Of a stretch of DNA of 64,000 nucleotides, positions 45,428-52,092 are shown piece after piece (position 1 is the first letter of the stretch; every line of letters starts with the position of its first letter). Under the pieces are notes generated by a model that worked only from the letters and a program-made list of their open reading frames with translations, was not told the DNA's origin and ran no database searches. The stretch is taken from the IMG/VR virus record IMGVR_UViG_3300033064_000964, positions 1 to 64,000 of that record. One strand, written 5' to 3'. The DNA is from a virus. The translations under genes and the position numbers were made by a program.

Positions 45428-45675
45428 TACACGTTGAGGGCTTCCAGAGCCCTCCTGACGAGCTTCCAGACGGGGTAGCTGAGCCGTGGGTAGTCGAGTA
45501 CCTCGGCGGTCTTAGAGACCGTCTTGGGGCTCCCCTTGCGCATCAGCCGGATGGCGTAGTCCCCCCGCTTCGCACCCTTGCCGGTCCAGCTCGTGTTGTG
45601 GATGAGCATCCGACCGATCTCTTTCGCCTTGCTCTCCCGGCCACCGGGCCACATCTCGATCTTGATGACGAGCAT
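45427..45675 (-). CDS. Conserved small phage protein
   Basis: 82 residues from ATG 45675, overlapping the upstream stop. MLVIKIEMWPGGRESKAKEIGRM followed by GDYAIRLMRKGSPK, with a break between, is a pattern I recall from many unrelated phages (a short KIE-x-WPGG-x-ESK...IG start). No function is known to me. Confidence 0.65.
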   Translation of the reverse strand: MLVIKIEMWPGGRESKAKEIGRMLIHNTSWTGKGAKRGDYAIRLMRKGSPKTVSKTAEVLDYPRLSYPVWKLVRRALEALNV

Positions 45676-46358
45676 CAGCCAGCCGGTCCCTCGATGAGCC
45701 ACGACTTCGCTGCGTCCTGCCAGCCGGGGCGGTTGTCATCCAGCCACTTCCGGGCCTCTGCCTCTGCCGCGCACTGCACGTCGCGGTTCGCCCTGTCCAT
45801 CCCTTGCCGGACCTCGACGGGCATGTCGTCGGGGAACGTCAGGTAGTAGACGGAGTAGTGCTCGTAGTGGTTGATGTCGTCGCGGGAGTGCGGATAGGCC
45901 ACCGGGAAGGACTTGATGGCCCCACCCCTGTCGAGCACCTGGACAATGCCGTGCTCCGGCCCGGTCTCCAGCAGCCTCACCTTGTAGCGAGGGATGACGG
46001 AGCCGCTGACCGGCTCCCACCCGTGGATGTGCCACCGCATCCGCTGATGCCCATCAGCATCGAACAGGCCATTGTGCCCGCCGCCGCCGTGACCTTTCGC
46101 CACCCACCCTTCGGGGAGCCGCACCTTGAGGGTGCTCTCTGACCCGATCAGCTTGAGGATCTTGCCTTCCCCGATGATCTCGATGCCCCAGGCTTCGATG
46201 GCCTCACGGAAACCACGACAGTCCCGGCCTTCCGGGATGGACCCTTCGGCCTCCTTGCGGGACATGGCGACGGCTGTGTCCAGCCCTCCCTGGCAGTCAC
46301 CACCCATCGAGATGCCGATGGCTGCGAGGAAGAACGGGTTGTCGGTCTGTCCTGCCAT
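45675..46358 (-). CDS. Hypothetical phage protein
   Basis: 227 residues from ATG 46358 with AAGGAAC upstream. A central segment VKDLIG-like beta region (EIIGEGKILKLIGSESTLKVRLPEGW) and HYEHYSVYYLTFPDDMPVEVRQGM are recognisable as folded protein but not as a family. First gene after the promoter at 46378. Confidence 0.55.
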   Translation of the reverse strand: MAGQTDNPFFLAAIGISMGGDCQGGLDTAVAMSRKEAEGSIPEGRDCRGFREAIEAWGIEIIGEGKILKLIGSESTLKVRLPEGWVAKGHGGGGHNGLFDADGHQRMRWHIHGWEPVSGSVIPRYKVRLLETGPEHGIVQVLDRGGAIKSFPVAYPHSRDDINHYEHYSVYYLTFPDDMPVEVRQGMDRANRDVQCAAEAEARKWLDDNRPGWQDAAKSWLIEGPAG

Positions 46359-46377
46359 AGTGGTTGTTCCTTCCTCG

Positions 46378-46408
46378 CAACTACGCCTGGCCCCCGTCGT
46401 CTGAGCCC
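46378..46408 (-). promoter_or_regulatory. GGGCTCAGA-N14-CGTAGTT promoter
   Basis: GGGCTCAGA (46408-46400), 14 bases, CGTAGTTG (46385-46378) on the minus strand, 20 bp before the start at 46358. The divergent plus gene at 46456 is preceded by GTTGATAGTC (46418-46427) but no clear promoter. Confidence 0.65.
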
Positions 46409-46455
46409 GGTTTCTAGTTGATAGTCGGGGGGAGGTAGAACCCTGGAGGCTTCCG

Positions 46456-46857
46456 ATGACGACCCCCCTCAATGATGACCGCGAGGTGCCCGAGCGCATT
46501 GCTCGCGTGATCGACCGTCTGGCTGATGCCTACATCAGGATCACTCGTCAGGCGGCGGCCGTCATCGTCGGCGACATCTTCGAGGCGACCTGGGGCCACG
46601 AGCAGACCAACGTGGACTTCTATCAGGTGACGGCCACCACGCCGAAGATGGTGAAGATCCGCAAGATCAAGTCGAAGGTCAGCCGCAAGGGCGGGGACAT
46701 GGACTACTGGGTCATGCCGGTCGCCAACACCTTCGACGGGCCGGAGCTACGCAAGAAGCTCGACGAGTACCGGGGCACCCCGTTGGTGAAGATCACCAGC
46801 TACGCCCTCGCCTACAAGTGGAACGGCAAGGAGAAGCACGTCACCACCTACGGCTAG
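46456..46857 (+). CDS. Conserved small phage protein
   Basis: 133 residues, TGGAGG 9 bases upstream. IVGDIFEATWGHEQTNVDFYQVTATTPKMVKIRKI, in two parts, matches a widespread phage/plasmid protein type with a GYDQTNVDFYQV core, as I remember it. C-terminal KITSYALAYKWNGKEKHVTTY. Function unknown. Convergent with the next gene (4-bp overlap of stops). Confidence 0.65.
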   Translation: MTTPLNDDREVPERIARVIDRLADAYIRITRQAAAVIVGDIFEATWGHEQTNVDFYQVTATTPKMVKIRKIKSKVSRKGGDMDYWVMPVANTFDGPELRKKLDEYRGTPLVKITSYALAYKWNGKEKHVTTYG

Positions 46858-47954
46858 CTCGCCTTGCGGTTCATCTCCGCGATCATCTCCTGGTGCTTGC
46901 TGATGTCCTGGCCGCCGGGAGCGTCGGGGTCGTTGAACAGGGCGATCCGCAGCTTCCGCTCGTGCTCCTGGTTGAGCGCACCGAAGTACCCACTCAGCGT
47001 CATCCCACAGGCCCTCGCCCGAGCGATGTGGCTCACCCGAACGGCCTCGGTGACGCTCTCCCAGTCGTAGGGGCCGGGGACCTTCTCGCCCTCGGGCTCC
47101 TCCGCTTCGGTGGGCTCATCCTCCACCTCCGGGAGGGTGTTGATGGTGAACCCGAAGGGGTCGTCGGGCTCCTTCTCGTCGTCCTGGAGGATCTGGCCGA
47201 GATGGAGCGGGAGCAGGTCGTCCTCATCCGGCAGGGCCGGGGGAGCCTTGCCACTGGTCGCCCACCCGTCGTCGTCATCGTCGATGTCCGCGAGGGCGTC
47301 CGCGACCAGAATGTCCCTTGGGGCGGGCGAGCCCTTGTCCGGCAGGCTCTCGTCCAGCAGGCTCTCGGAGCACTCCTCGCACAGGCTCTCGTCGTTGAGA
47401 TCGTCGGTGGCACCGCCGCAGCCCTCACACTGGTCGGGCTCGTCGTCCACTTCGATGCCGCAGGCGGCGTAGGTCGGCGTCCGGCTGCTGCGGTCCTCGA
47501 CCACCGTGCCTGCCTCGACCAGATCGGACAGACCGCGACGGGCTGAGTCCAGGGAGATGTTGGAGATCGCGGCCACCTCGCGGGGGTTCGCCGGTCCCTG
47601 ACCGAGCCGGAGCCGCTGCTGGAGCACGGCGAGGGACACCAGCTCCTTGTAGTTGTCGATGAACTTGTCCGAACAGGCGTCGAGCCCGTCCAGCAGATCG
47701 GCCATCTGCGACCCCTTCGGCGTGAACAGGTACTCGCCGTCCTCCAAGGTCAGCAACCCCTCCCCCGTCGTCATGCGCTGGAGGATCTGATCCAGAGCAC
47801 CGGGGGCGATGTACGCCCGGCTGTAGCTGCCCGGAGCGTCCTTCCGCCGGGCCATGATGAACGCCGAGATGTGTTCGGCCTTCGTCTCGTGGTCGGCGAC
47901 AGCTCGCTCACGGATGATGTAGAGGACCTGGAAGGTGCGGGCGTTGATGGCCAT
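46854..47954 (-). CDS. Winged-helix regulator-like protein with zinc ribbon
   Basis: 366 residues from ATG 47954 with CAGGAG 10 bases upstream. Two helical DNA-binding-like segments lie in the first ~160 residues (RTFQVLYIIRERAVADHETKAEHI; ANPREVAAISNISLDSARRGLSDLVEAG, a winged helix). A four-Cys ribbon CEGC...CEEC follows near 185-205, then a long acidic linker (DDDDDGWATSG, EVEDEPTEAEEPEGE) and a helical tail. Possibly a transcription factor of the phage. Confidence 0.6.
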   Translation of the reverse strand: MAINARTFQVLYIIRERAVADHETKAEHISAFIMARRKDAPGSYSRAYIAPGALDQILQRMTTGEGLLTLEDGEYLFTPKGSQMADLLDGLDACSDKFIDNYKELVSLAVLQQRLRLGQGPANPREVAAISNISLDSARRGLSDLVEAGTVVEDRSSRTPTYAACGIEVDDEPDQCEGCGGATDDLNDESLCEECSESLLDESLPDKGSPAPRDILVADALADIDDDDDGWATSGKAPPALPDEDDLLPLHLGQILQDDEKEPDDPFGFTINTLPEVEDEPTEAEEPEGEKVPGPYDWESVTEAVRVSHIARARACGMTLSGYFGALNQEHERKLRIALFNDPDAPGGQDISKHQEMIAEMNRKAS

Positions 47955-48069
47955 GTCGGTGTCTCCTGAAGGCATCTGGGTCATCTACCCCTGGCCCCAC
48001 CTGATGGACCCCCTCCCGGTGGCGACCTTCCATGCTGAGTTCGAGCGACTCTGGAAGCTCAACGCCTAG
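47953..48069 (+). CDS. Possible very small ORF
   Basis: 38 codons from ATG 47953, reading MSVSPEGIWVIYPWPHLMD and ending FERLWKLNA. The composition looks protein-like and it fills the gap between two minus-strand genes, overlapping both. There is no ribosome site before the ATG. Low confidence. Confidence 0.2.
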   Translation: MSVSPEGIWVIYPWPHLMDPLPVATFHAEFERLWKLNA

Positions 48070-48476
48070 TCTTCCCACACCTTCTTGCGACGCGGCTTCT
48101 CTACTTCCGGTCGTGGGATGTGGCTCCAGGTCTTCCCTCTTCCGATGTCCGCGATGGCCTGGCGGGTCACTCCGTAGTCCAGGGCCACGTCCTTCGGCTT
48201 CTCCCGGCCCCTGAGCCGGAGGAGGATGACCGGGATGTCTGTGGGCCTCAGCTTGCAGCCCCGGAGGGTCACATCCGGCGGGTCAGGTCGGTCGAGGTCG
48301 GGCCACGACTTCCCCTTCACCAGGTTCGATACGGCACCTGCCGTGATCTTGAACTCAGCAGCCAGATTCTTCTGTGACTCACCTTCGGCCACCCGGTCGA
48401 TGATGCTCTGAGCCTGGTCCTCTGTGAGGCGCTTGTTCACGCGGACAGCGTACTCCGAGCCCAAAATCAAGTCCAT
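48066..48476 (-). CDS. HTH DNA-binding protein with two HTH units
   Basis: 136 residues from ATG 48476 (GTG 48440 is an alternative). Two similar helix-turn-helix units: SQKNLAAEFKITAGAVSNLVKGKSW and PKDVALDYGVTRQAIADIGRGKTW, each closing with a K-S/T-W. The basic C-terminus is RKKVW. Probably a small regulator, or a DNA-binding remnant of a homing endonuclease, since such units also occur there. Confidence 0.65.
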   Translation of the reverse strand: MDLILGSEYAVRVNKRLTEDQAQSIIDRVAEGESQKNLAAEFKITAGAVSNLVKGKSWPDLDRPDPPDVTLRGCKLRPTDIPVILLRLRGREKPKDVALDYGVTRQAIADIGRGKTWSHIPRPEVEKPRRKKVWED

Positions 48477-48490
48477 TTTGATTCTCGCTA

Positions 48491-48502
48491 GGGCTTCTAT
48501 AC
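48491..48502 (+). promoter_or_regulatory. Late-type promoter motif (loose)
   Basis: GGGCTTCTATAC, 50 bp before the tail tube start. The CTATAC core is exact; GTT is replaced by GGC. GGTAG follows 7 bases after the core, as after several other copies. Confidence 0.45.
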
Positions 48503-48552
48503 GCCACGGGTAGTGAGCGACAGGCGAAGCCCCCGCCCTACGGAGAACGATC

Positions 48553-49419
48553 ATGCCGAACATGGACAATGGCCCCGCGAACGGACTGGGAGGTTCCTCG
48601 TACCTCTACGATTTCGGGACCTCTCCGAACACGCGGACGGCGGTGAGCCAGAAGGTGCGCCTGCTGACGCCGCACTACGGGTCGAGCGCAGCGATGCACC
48701 AGATGGGTGTCGTCTCCAGCTTCAACCCCTCGCAGAGCCGGACGGTCGAGCCCGTGCGTGGCGTGGGCTTCGGCGACCAGATCGCTGAGCTGGTGCCGAG
48801 CGTGACGGAGCCCACCACGGGTTCCTTCGAGCGTGCGCTCCTGTACCTCTGCAACCTGTGGCAGGCCACGGGCTACGCCTCGGGTGTGGACGGGCCGGTG
48901 CGGTCGCTGGCCCACCACAAGTGGCCGTTCGACATCGAGCAGCAGCTCGTCTTCTCGACGCTGGCGGACATCGACCTCGGGGCAGCGAACAGCGGGCACG
49001 CGGGCGGCACGGGCTCCTTCGACGGTGGTGTCAAGCAGACGGTCTACCCGGCGGTGACCCCGGACTTCGGCACGGCTGGAGGCCCGAGCGGACACGGCTC
49101 CGGTGGTCCTGCCACGGCTCCGGGAGCAGCCCGTGGTCACTCGGCCATCATCACCATCTACGAGGCCTGCTGGTTCACCTCCTGGTCCGCCACGTTCGCC
49201 AAGGACAGCGGCATGATCATGGAGTCCGGCGACGTGACCGTCTCCGACGTTCACGACTTCGCCTCGATGTACGGCGAGTTCCTGGCGACGGGCAACGATC
49301 CGACCATCGGGCAGCTCGGTTCCATCCGCTTCGGTGAGAGCGACTCCGGCTTCCAGATCGCGCAGGTCGGTGGCGACCTGACGGGTGGTTCGCCGCAGTC
49401 GCCCTTCATCAACACGTAG
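48553..49419 (+). CDS. Tail tube protein
   Basis: 288 residues, GGAG 8 bases upstream. PVRGVGFGDQIAELVP, ALLYLCNLWQATGYASGVDG, VRSLAHHKWPFDIEQQLVF and SAIITIYEACW are the pattern of the inner tube protein of large myophages. A Gly-rich insert (GGTGSFDGG, GGPSGHGSGG) lies near residues 150-195. It stacks inside the sheath (35225) and is the expected abundant tail protein. Next genes are the chaperones and tape measure, the standard order. Confidence 0.85.
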   Translation: MPNMDNGPANGLGGSSYLYDFGTSPNTRTAVSQKVRLLTPHYGSSAAMHQMGVVSSFNPSQSRTVEPVRGVGFGDQIAELVPSVTEPTTGSFERALLYLCNLWQATGYASGVDGPVRSLAHHKWPFDIEQQLVFSTLADIDLGAANSGHAGGTGSFDGGVKQTVYPAVTPDFGTAGGPSGHGSGGPATAPGAARGHSAIITIYEACWFTSWSATFAKDSGMIMESGDVTVSDVHDFASMYGEFLATGNDPTIGQLGSIRFGESDSGFQIAQVGGDLTGGSPQSPFINT

Positions 49420-49465
49420 CCGTCCGGGACAAGTAGCCGGGCTGGGTAAGATGTAGACGACCACC

Positions 49466-49481
49466 TCCCCCATCAGGGGGG
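49466..49481 (+). terminator. Hairpin after tail tube gene
   Basis: CCCCC-ATCA-GGGGG stem with a tetraloop 47 bp after the stop. It would reduce read-through or protect the tube mRNA, giving more tube than downstream proteins. Confidence 0.45.
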
Positions 49482-49563
49482 ATGGTTCATGTGACCACGG
49501 AAACAGCCGGTGGCCCCTCAACGGACCAAACGGACAAATGTGACGACCCCCGCTTGCTCTGTA

Positions 49564-49589
49564 CTCCTCTCCTGCGGGAGATGGCTGGA
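49564..49589 (+). promoter_or_regulatory. Recurrent leader hairpin (copy B)
   Basis: CTCC-TCTCC-TGCG-GGAGATGGCTGGA. The core is identical to copy A at 8306 (CTCTCCTGCGGGAGATGG), and the 3' flank TGGCT-GA is shared with copy C at 35058. Confidence 0.5.
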
Positions 49590-49680
49590 TGTGCTGACGA
49601 CGGAAACGGCCTGATCACGACCGCTTGTTCTGTCCAGAGCCCCCGCTGCTGTTCCCGACAACAACCTGGGGAACGTGCAG

Positions 49681-50874
49681 ATGCAGATCGACTTCAAAGC
49701 TCTGGAGCAGGCTCTTGCTCCCATCGAGGAGATCGGCCAGGGCGAAGTGACCTTCGAGGCCGCCTCGACCACCATCACCTTGCGCGTTCTACGGCCCGCC
49801 GAAGAGGTGGAGGCACAGAGGTACGCCGCTTCGGTGTTGAAGGACGATGTCGAGGGCGACCACTCTGCGGTGGACTACCTCGACCGCTTCCGTATCGCCT
49901 GCCTGTCCCACTCCGTCGTCGCCATCGGTGACCTGGACTTCCGGGGCCTGGAGTACGTCGAGACCGGCGACAAGCTCCCCAACGGGAGCCCCATCAAGGT
50001 CACCAAGTCGAAGGCGATGCGGACGCTCCTGGCTCGTTGGACTCGGGCCACGCTGACGGTGGTGTACTCGAAGTTCAGTGACCTGACCACCTCGTCGGAG
50101 GTGGAGGCAGAACGCCTCATCGAGTACACGCCTTCGGACCTGTCTGCCGAACTCGACCGGCTCAACAAGCGGGTGGCCGAGATCACGGCGAAGATGGAAC
50201 AGGAGAAGATGATCGAGAAGGCGAAGTTCAGCGACCAGGTGGAATCGATCTCCAAGGTCACCACCGACGCCATGAACCGGCCTCCCGCCACACCGGCCAT
50301 CGCCGCACCCGAGCCGGAACCGGAGGTGGACCCGGAACAGGCGTTGCCAGCCGCATCCCGCCGCACCGGCCCCATCAGTCCAACCACTGCCCCGCCCCCG
50401 GCCGCCAGGGAGCCCCGTGCTGCCCAGCCTGCTCCGGCACAGCAGCCGCTCCACCGGACGCCCCCGCCGCGTGCGGACTCGTCGTTCATCAACCCCGATG
50501 ATGACGACGGGATGAACGCTGCTCTCGACGCAGAGCACAACCGCATCCTTGCCATGCGTCGGCAGGCGGCAGCAGGCCAGCCCACTGTGGATGATGCGTC
50601 AGCTCTGGAGCAGATCCACCCGCAGACGGCCCACCGCCGGACGCCACCGCATCTGGAGGCCAAGGAGGCAGAGGATGATGTGGGGGTGCTGGACGCGGCG
50701 GCACAGGCGGCCAAGGAGGTAGGCGAGATCGATGGCAAGCCGGTGTTCGCTCTCCCCGCACAGGACTTGGGGGTGAAGGCCCCTCCCGCTCCGGCTGATG
50801 CACGGGCAGCCATCAACCCCCCGCAGGCATCTGGGTCCGAGAACCCTCGGTTCCAGCGTCGCAAGCAGCCCTGA
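49681..50874 (+). CDS. Tail assembly chaperone, first protein
   Basis: 397 residues from ATG 49681 (GTG 49675 also possible). It lies between tail tube and tape measure, the normal chaperone position. The N-terminal ~180 residues are folded (VTFEAASTTITLRVLRPAEEVEAQRY, RTLLARWTRATLTVVYSKF), followed by a short coiled coil (LSAELDRLNKRVAEITAKMEQEK). The C-terminal ~200 residues are Pro/Ala/Gln-rich and disordered. Ten bases separate it from the next gene, and no slippery site is obvious at the junction. Confidence 0.65.
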   Translation: MQIDFKALEQALAPIEEIGQGEVTFEAASTTITLRVLRPAEEVEAQRYAASVLKDDVEGDHSAVDYLDRFRIACLSHSVVAIGDLDFRGLEYVETGDKLPNGSPIKVTKSKAMRTLLARWTRATLTVVYSKFSDLTTSSEVEAERLIEYTPSDLSAELDRLNKRVAEITAKMEQEKMIEKAKFSDQVESISKVTTDAMNRPPATPAIAAPEPEPEVDPEQALPAASRRTGPISPTTAPPPAAREPRAAQPAPAQQPLHRTPPPRADSSFINPDDDDGMNAALDAEHNRILAMRRQAAAGQPTVDDASALEQIHPQTAHRRTPPHLEAKEAEDDVGVLDAAAQAAKEVGEIDGKPVFALPAQDLGVKAPPAPADARAAINPPQASGSENPRFQRRKQP

Positions 50875-50883
50875 TCGAGACGG

Positions 50884-52089
50884 ATGCTCCCGAAGACCAC
50901 ACCAGAGCAGCGCAGCCGCTTCTACACCGACATCGAAGGACTCCTCTCCCCGGGATTCTTGACGCATTCGGTCGTGGTCAACGGTGTGCGTCTGCATCTG
51001 CGGTCCTTGGGGGCAGGCGACCTCTTCATGCTGAAGGCCCGCACCGAGGGGGCTTCGGGTCGTGAGTGGCGAGTGTGGTCGGTCGCTACGGCCATCTGGA
51101 TGATCGAGGGGCGTTCCGTCCTGGGTCACGACGACGTGATCCCCTTCCTGGCCCGGTTCATCCGGGGGCTGCCGAAGGTCACCCTGGAGATCCTGTTCTC
51201 GCTCCTGCTAGGGCTGTGGATGCGGGTGGGGGTTGCCGTGAACTCCACGGAGGTCTTCTGCTTCGAGACGGCTTCCCGCTACAAGTGGAAGACCGTGGGT
51301 GCCAGCGGTCTGATGAACACGGGAGTCCCCGGAGCGAATCGACTCGGGTTCAACGCGGTTCAGCGCATCTGGGTGGCCTTCAACGAGATGGAGGACTCCC
51401 GCCGGGATGATGAGACGGCGTGGGAGGGCTTCAAGCTGGTCGCCAGCTCCAACGCCCCCAAGGCCGTCAAGAAGCTGGACGACAAGGACACGCAGCGGCG
51501 GACGGAGACGACGGAGACGCGGCAGAGGCAGCTCGACCTGCACTACTACCAGCGGCTCGGTGTGGTGGACGCCAAGGGTGCTGTCCAGGGCACGGACGGC
51601 TCGATGCACCGCATCCAGGGTGCCAAGACAGTCGAAGACCTTGAAGAGGAGATGCGTCGGTGGGTCACCGATGATCAGGACCTTCACGACCAGGTGGTCG
51701 CCGACTACAAGGCCCGCATCAAGGCCAACCGCGAGGCCGAGCAGGCAGAGCGGTCTGCTCGTCGGGCAGCCATCGCAAAGAAGCGTGAGCAGATGGGCTG
51801 GGAGGCCGGGGACTTCAAGCCGCAGCCTCTCGTGGCCATGACCACTCAGCAGCTCCAGCACATGCTGGCTACCCGGGGGCCTGGTCGCCCGGATGGTGTC
51901 AGCTTCATCCCGAAGGCCCCGAGCGCGGACAGGCTCTACAGCAAGTACGTGAACGAGGGGGCTGGGGCAGGCCAGTTGGAGGTCGTGGACGGCAAGGTGC
52001 TGGACAGCGGAGCGAACCCGGAGACGGATGAACGGACGCTCAACCAGTTGATCAGGGGTCGCAACCCCGCCTTCGGATCGGGGGAGTAA
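50884..52089 (+). CDS. Tail assembly chaperone, second protein
   Basis: 401 residues. First ~170 residues are folded (FLTHSVVVNGVRLHLRSLGAGD, LEILFSLLLGLWMRVG, AVQRIWVAFNEMED). The rest is a long charged helix (KARIKANREAEQAERSARRAA) with a loop-rich C-terminus. Position directly before the tape measure and presence of an acceptor-type helix fit a second chaperone or tape-measure-binding protein. It ends 3 bp before the tape measure start. Confidence 0.6.
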   Translation: MLPKTTPEQRSRFYTDIEGLLSPGFLTHSVVVNGVRLHLRSLGAGDLFMLKARTEGASGREWRVWSVATAIWMIEGRSVLGHDDVIPFLARFIRGLPKVTLEILFSLLLGLWMRVGVAVNSTEVFCFETASRYKWKTVGASGLMNTGVPGANRLGFNAVQRIWVAFNEMEDSRRDDETAWEGFKLVASSNAPKAVKKLDDKDTQRRTETTETRQRQLDLHYYQRLGVVDAKGAVQGTDGSMHRIQGAKTVEDLEEEMRRWVTDDQDLHDQVVADYKARIKANREAEQAERSARRAAIAKKREQMGWEAGDFKPQPLVAMTTQQLQHMLATRGPGRPDGVSFIPKAPSADRLYSKYVNEGAGAGQLEVVDGKVLDSGANPETDERTLNQLIRGRNPAFGSGE

Positions 52090-52092
52090 GCC

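Larger units (their letters stand above)
49420..49680 (+). promoter_or_regulatory. 261-bp leader between tail tube and chaperone genes
   Basis: No convincing gene. It contains the hairpin CCCCC-ATCA-GGGGG (49467-49480), which may terminate or stabilise the tube transcript. The recurrent hairpin copy B is at 49564-49589. Short repeats also occur: a TGAC-x-ACGGAAAC-x-GCC sequence (about 49493 and 49596) and CGCTTG-x-TCTGT (about 49551 and 49622). GGGGAAC precedes the ATG at 49681. Confidence 0.5.

Noticed and set aside
50860-50890. Programmed frameshift between the two tail chaperone genes
   Set aside because: The first gene ends normally and the second has its own ATG 10 bp later; no slippery heptamer is seen at the junction.
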